A stretch of DNA of 64,000 nt from Prorocentrum cordatum (Eukaryota > Sar > Dinophyceae > Prorocentrales > Prorocentraceae), in contig CAUYUJ010016294.1 of the NCBI GenBank assembly GCA_963575745.1, positions 726,878 through 790,877 on the forward strand, in the 5' to 3' direction. The notes below the pieces were generated by a model that made no database searches, was not told the DNA's origin, and saw nothing but the letters and a program-made list of their open reading frames with translations. A program made the position numbers and the translations under genes. Positions within the stretch are counted from its first letter, which is position 1, and every line of letters begins with the position of its first letter. Below are positions 60,483-64,000 of the stretch, piece after piece.

Positions 60483-60925
60483 ACCCCCCCTGCCCCCCCC
60501 CCTGCAGAGAGCTCCCCCCCCTGCCCGAGCGAACCTCCCCCCTGCAGCCCCCCCCCCCCCCTGCAGAGCGGGACCCCCCCCCCCTCCCCTGCACCCCCCC
60601 CCTGCGAGCAGACACCCCCTCCTGCCCCCCCCCCTGCGGGGGGCGACCCCCCCTCCCCCCCTCCTCCCCCTGCAGAGCGGACCCCCCCCCCCTGCAGCCA
60701 GCCCACCCTCTCCCCCTGCAGAGCAGACCCCCCCCACCCGTGCAGCCCGCCCCCCTGCAGAGCGGACCCCCCCCCCCCTCCCCTCCCCCCCTCTGCAGAG
60801 CAGACCCCCCTCCTGCAGCCCCACCCCCCTGCAGAGCGGACCCCCCCTCTCCCCTGCAGCCCCTCCCTCTGCCGAGCGGACCCCCCCTGCAGAACAGACC
60901 CTCCCCCTGCAACCCAGCTCCCCCC
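60483..60925. repeat. C-rich CCCCCCTGCAGAGCGGAC minisatellite in intron 3
   Basis: CCCCCCTGCAGAGCGGACCC-like units 20-35 bases long recur about 16 times. On the transcribed (minus) strand the tract is G-rich. Confidence 0.9.
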
Positions 60926-61011
<86 letters not shown>

Positions 61012-61036
61012 GCGTCGTCGTCGTCGTCGTCGCTCG

Positions 61037-61093
<57 letters not shown>

Positions 61094-61113
61094 TCGCGTC
61101 GTCGTCGTCATCG

Positions 61114-61144
<31 letters not shown>

Positions 61145-61162
61145 GGTCGTTGTCGTCGTCGC

Positions 61163-61198
<36 letters not shown>

Positions 61199-61205
61199 CG
61201 TATTC
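60926..61205. repeat. (TCG)n trinucleotide tract in intron 3
   Basis: Almost pure GTC/TCG triplets with short GCTCGCGTC breaks at 61030, 61091 and 61160. Same triplet family as 18868-20235. Confidence 0.95.
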
Positions 61206-61460
61206 GTTTTCGTCGTCGTTTTCGTCTTCCTCGTCGTCGTTCATTTCCACGGGCACCCGGAGCGCCCCGGATCGGCTGCACTGGCCGGAGGCCACTACAA
61301 TATACATATACAGATGTATATGTATCGAAGATCGAGCTCGACAGCAAATCCGCACGCTCCAGGGTGGGGCGGGCTATCTGGTCCCTATCGGCGATCAGTG
61401 GGCAATTGGGGGTCGATGCATCCCCCCTGAGCCTATCCCTCTCTGACGTTGCCCCTGATC

Positions 61461-61649
61461 CTCGAGGTGCAGCCTGGCGAAGTGCTCGTACATGTGCGCG
61501 GCCTTCAGAAGGTCGGCGGGCTCGTAGATGCCCTGCTCGGTGAGCTGCGCCAAACTGCCAGCGGCAGCGGCGCTACCCCGGTCCGCCGCCAGCTCCAACA
61601 GGTGCAGGCACAGCTCAGCGGAGCAACCGAGGACAGAAGGCAGGAAATC
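61461..61649 (-). CDS. eEF2-kinase-like gene, third recognised exon (Sel1-like repeat)
   Basis: Exactly 63 codons, starting GAT TTC CTG at 61649 after GGGAG, and ending CTC GAG at 61461. It encodes DFLPSVLGCSAELCLHLLELAADRG, then AQLTEQGIYEPADLLKAAHMYEHFARLHLE. Joining to the exon before gives LARLCSDLPHEDFLPSV, and to the exon after gives RLHLEDGAEDERLW; both joins keep the frame and follow the eEF2 kinase pattern. Intron sequence begins GATCAG at 61460, so the donor is GA rather than GT. Confidence 0.8.
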
Positions 61650-61907
61650 CTCCCGGGGAACGTCAGCCGACCACCTCACCGTTCCTGGCTGGTAAGGCCT
61701 CGGGATGCGCAAATACAGCCCCCTGGATTAATCCTAGCTGGCCTCGACAGGCTCCAAGAGTAGTCCAGGGCGATCTCATCAAGGTCAGCCAAAACTACCT
61801 GGGTGGCTCTCTGTGCGCAACCCAAGGCCTTACCAATCCTGGCTCGTCCGACCCTGGGTACGGGCCCGGTCAGGACTGGTGAGGTGGTCGATTGACGTCG
61901 CCCGATC
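61650..61907 (-). mobile_element. Intron 2: introner-like element with terminal inverted repeats
   Basis: This 258-bp intron starts GATCGGG and ends GGGAG; GAGGAT lies across both exon borders like a short direct repeat. Its arms are inverted repeats: CGACCACCTCACC at 61668-61680 pairs with GGTGAGGTGGTCG at 61878-61890, and GGTAAGGCCT at 61691-61700 with AGGCCTTACC at 61825-61834; similarity extends over 61656-61711 and 61813-61905 with an about 30-base insertion in one arm. Introns of this build (introners) are known from dinoflagellates and relatives. Confidence 0.75.
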
Positions 61908-62100
61908 CTCGTGCGGGAGGTCCGAGCACAGCCGGGCCAGTGCCAGCAGTGCGCACACGAGGCCGCCCTTGGCCGCCTGCTGGAGGTGGAAGAGGGCCCC
62001 CTCGGGGGAGATCTGCGCGGTCTGTCCCGCGCTCAGGCGCCCGGTCGAGTAGTACCACGCGAGCTCCATGTGGATGCACGGCTCCACCAGCTCCTCTCGG
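61908..62100 (-). CDS. eEF2-kinase-like gene, second recognised exon (Sel1-like repeat)
   Basis: Starts at 62100 after CTTGCAG (acceptor 62102-62101) and ends CAC GAG at 61908. It encodes EELVEPCIHMELAWYYSTGR, then GALFHLQQAAKGGLVCALLALARLCSDLPHE. The order of a helix ending in a small-residue turn, an AVFHL-like strand of conserved hydrophobics and a closing DLPH motif is what eEF2 kinases show after their linker. The first base completes a codon begun in the preceding exon. Confidence 0.82.
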
Positions 62101-62607
62101 CTGCAAGCAGTCGCGACCCTTCCCCGCCAGGAAGCTAGAGAAACACATGGCTGGATCCGCACGTGGAGAATTCTGGAGGCCGCGCGCGGAATACCCATGC
62201 GGAGGGCCGGCGTCCCCGGGTGGCGAGCGCTGGAAAGGCATGCCCCCACGCAGTTGTTCAACCCTCGCCTGCGCTGGCCGCGCCATGTGCAGCCAGCCTC
62301 CTGGCAGGCAAGGGTGACCTTGGGTGCGCAGCTTTCGGAGGGCGCGGGGGGGGGGGGCCTAATCCAAGGGCGCAGCCTGCTGCTGTCGCACCGCATTCAG
62401 CGATCGGGGAACCTCAGCGGGCTCGCACCAAAGGCCGCTCCGGCGAAGGGCATGATCCGTCAGCATCGAATCGGGAAATTGGATACGATTGGAACTGCGC
62501 AGTGGATCGGGCTGCATCGGCATGGCGTCGAAATGGACCCGGAGGGGTCACGCGCGACGTGCCGTCGATCCTCGGGCATGGGGCCTCTGCCGCGCGGGTG
62601 CCGCACC
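62101..62607 (-). other. Intron 1 of the kinase gene
   Basis: About 507 bases between 62608 and 62100. The reading frame needs two bases of a split codon before it: the donor is either after CCCAG at 62608 (intron GGTGCGG) or after TCCGT at 62614 (intron GCCCAGG, a GC donor). A G-rich run lies at 62347-62356. Inverted-repeat arms were not seen. Confidence 0.6.
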
Positions 62608-62877
62608 CTGGGCACGGAGAACCAGTCCCCGTCGTTGAAGAGCAGCATCTGCTCCACCTGCAGCCTGCTCGTGCGTACGCCAGCCTGCCGCCGGGCCGAG
62701 CTCAGCTCGGAGTCTGTCTTCGACAGCGCGCCGTGCGCCATCGCGCTCACGCGGAGCTCGGCGCCCGCGGCCGCCTTGGCCCGAACGACCTGGTCGGCGA
62801 AGGTCGGGAAGGGTGACAGGTGCAGCAGCCGGCACGCGTCGTTGCACCGATGGCTCCAGAAGAACAGCGCCATGCCC
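62608..62877 (-). CDS. eEF2-kinase-like gene, first recognised exon (end of the alpha-kinase domain)
   Basis: The exon follows a CAG acceptor at 62880-62878 and opens GMALFFWSHRCNDACRLLHLSPF. A Phe-Phe, then Ser-His-x-Cys-x-x-x-Cys and a Leu-rich end is the closing zinc-binding element of alpha-kinases; the two Cys here (HRCNDAC) fit. It continues with a linker GALSKTDSELSSARRQAGVR and LQVEQMLLFNDGDWFSV. eEF2 kinase phosphorylates elongation factor 2 and slows translation elongation in the cytosol, in animals under calcium/calmodulin control. The ATP-binding and catalytic parts must be in exons beyond the window. The four exons join in frame, which strongly supports the reading. Alternative: another alpha-kinase with Sel1 repeats. 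Confidence 0.8.
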
Positions 62878-62880
62878 CTG

Positions 62881-63225
62881 GGGGGGAGGGGGAGCAGGCT
62901 GAGGCGGAGAAGGAGGAGGAGCAGGAGGAGGAGGAGGAGGAGGAGGAGCTGGCCGAGGAGGAGGAGGAGAAGGAGGAGGAGGAGGGGGAGGAGGAGGAGG
63001 AGGAGGAGGAGGAGGAGGGGGAGGGAGGAGGAGGAGGAGGAGGAGGAGGAGGAGGAGGAGGGGGAGGAGGAGGCCAGGCTGCTGCTGCTGCGGAGGAGGA
63101 GGAGGAGGAGAAGGAGGAGGAGGAGGAGGAGGAGGAGGAGGAGGAGGAGGAGCAGGCTGAGGAGGAGCGGGCTGCGGAGGAGGAGGAGGAGGAGGAGGAG
63201 GAGGAGGAGGAGGCTGAGCCTGGAC
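62881..63225. repeat. (GGA)n tract; a pyrimidine tract of the kinase gene on the transcribed strand
   Basis: About 340 bases of GGA triplets with some GCTG or GGGG breaks. On the minus strand it reads as CCT/TCC and lies immediately upstream of the 3' splice site at 62878. Confidence 0.92.
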
Positions 63226-64000
63226 TAGTCTGTGCCGCTTTCTCTGCCCGTCAGGGTCTTCTGGCGGCGCGCACGAGGGGGCGGCGCGGGGGGGCCAGCA
63301 TTCTAAGAATGCGGGGGGGCTCCCCTCTGCGAGCTGCGATCGGCCGTGAAGAGGGGTCCCAAGTCCCACCTAGATGCAAGAGAAACGCCTGTATGGTCTG
63401 TTTCTCCTTCTCACCCTCTCCTCCTCGTATTCCCTCTCCTCCTCTTCCTCCTCCCGCCCTCCCCTCACTCCTCCTCGTGGGGGAGCCCAGGGCAACCTGT
63501 ACTAAGTCGATTCGGCGGACAAGGCGACCTCAGAAACTATGTGGAGGCCGAGCCCTCCTTCTCCTCCTCCGCCGCCTCCCGCATCGCCTTCGACTTCGTT
63601 TTCCTGCGCCTCCTCCAGCTGCCTCCTTCTCGTCGACCTGCCGCCACTGCATCTGCCGACTCTGCTGGGGCTGCTGCATTGCCGCTGTCACTGCTGCTGC
63701 TGCTGCTGCTGCTCGTCCAATGGTGCACTTCCTTTCCTCCTTCTCCTCTTCCTCTTCTTCCTGCTCTCCTCCTCCTCCTCCTCCTCCTCCTCCTCCTCCC
63801 ATCCTCCTCCTCCTCTCCTTCTTATCCCTCTCCTCCTCCTCCTCCTCCTCCTCCTTCTCGATTCCTTGTCCTAGTCATCCTCATCTCCTCCCCTCCTCTT
63901 TTTCCTTCTCCCTTCCTCCTCCTTGTCTTCCTCCTCCTCCTCCTCCGACCATACCCCGTAGAGCTTCCGAGAGACCCCCCAGAATCCTCCACGACACTGC
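63226..64000. other. CT-rich upstream region, presumably intron
   Basis: Mixed sequence to about 63500, then TCCTCC-rich sequence, with (GCT)n at 63690-63712 and TCC runs at 63765-63800 and 63830-63855. No alpha-kinase ATP-binding motif was found on the minus strand. Confidence 0.45.

Noticed and set aside
62881-63369. Poly-Pro protein on the minus strand
   Set aside because: It is the (GGA)n tract read backwards and lies upstream of a good splice acceptor, so it is taken as intron.

Overview
This window looks like nuclear DNA of a dinoflagellate, probably a core dinoflagellate. The support is threefold. First, three reverse-transcriptase relics have the wording typical of dinoflagellate non-LTR elements. 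Second, a split gene for an eEF2-kinase-like protein has introns with GA rather than GT at two donors, and one of these introns is built as a hairpin with terminal inverted repeats. Third, very little sequence is coding and there are very many tri-nucleotide and minisatellite arrays. The species cannot be named from the sequence, and no convincing dinoflagellate spliced leader was found.

Layout. 1-1600: minus-strand LINE reverse-transcriptase relic running off the left edge. 1.85-8.1 kb: a 90-bp tandem repeat, ATG/CAT microsatellites, GC-rich sequence, a 30-35-bp repeat and the first full copy of a composite dispersed repeat (called CR here). 8.2-18.9 kb: the most interesting object, a minus-strand mobile-element-like unit. 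It has a zinc-finger/RNase H reading frame followed, across a 27-bp box that recurs three times at the far end, by a broken frame of about 2,590 codons with a Cys/His-rich N terminus, a UPF1-like superfamily 1 helicase core and Cys-pair modules. 18.9-20.2 kb: a long (GAC)n tract. 20.3-31.6 kb: gene-free DNA with several minisatellites and CR pieces. 31.66-33.54 kb: a nearly intact plus-strand LINE reverse transcriptase. 34.7-35.96 kb: a truncated minus-strand relative lying between two direct copies of a 180-bp sequence. 36.9-38.8 kb: an AT-rich island. 40.1-41.1 kb: a 77-bp satellite. 43.2-44.2 kb: second full CR copy. 51.09-51.23 kb: a small retroposed insert with a 15-bp target-site duplication. 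52.5-53.7 kb: an unassigned gene with one frameshift. 54.7-56.7 kb: an 89-bp satellite of 22 units. 58.9-62.9 kb: the last four recognisable exons of the eEF2-kinase-like gene on the minus strand.

The kinase gene is the only convincing host gene of known function; its catalytic exons lie beyond the right edge. The other coding sequence is selfish DNA. Most frameshifts that can be placed fall in homopolymers and would be repaired by one base, so some may be assembly errors. The helicase/RNase H unit also has changed catalytic residues, so this copy is probably dead. The remainder is repeats or sequence in which no gene could be supported.
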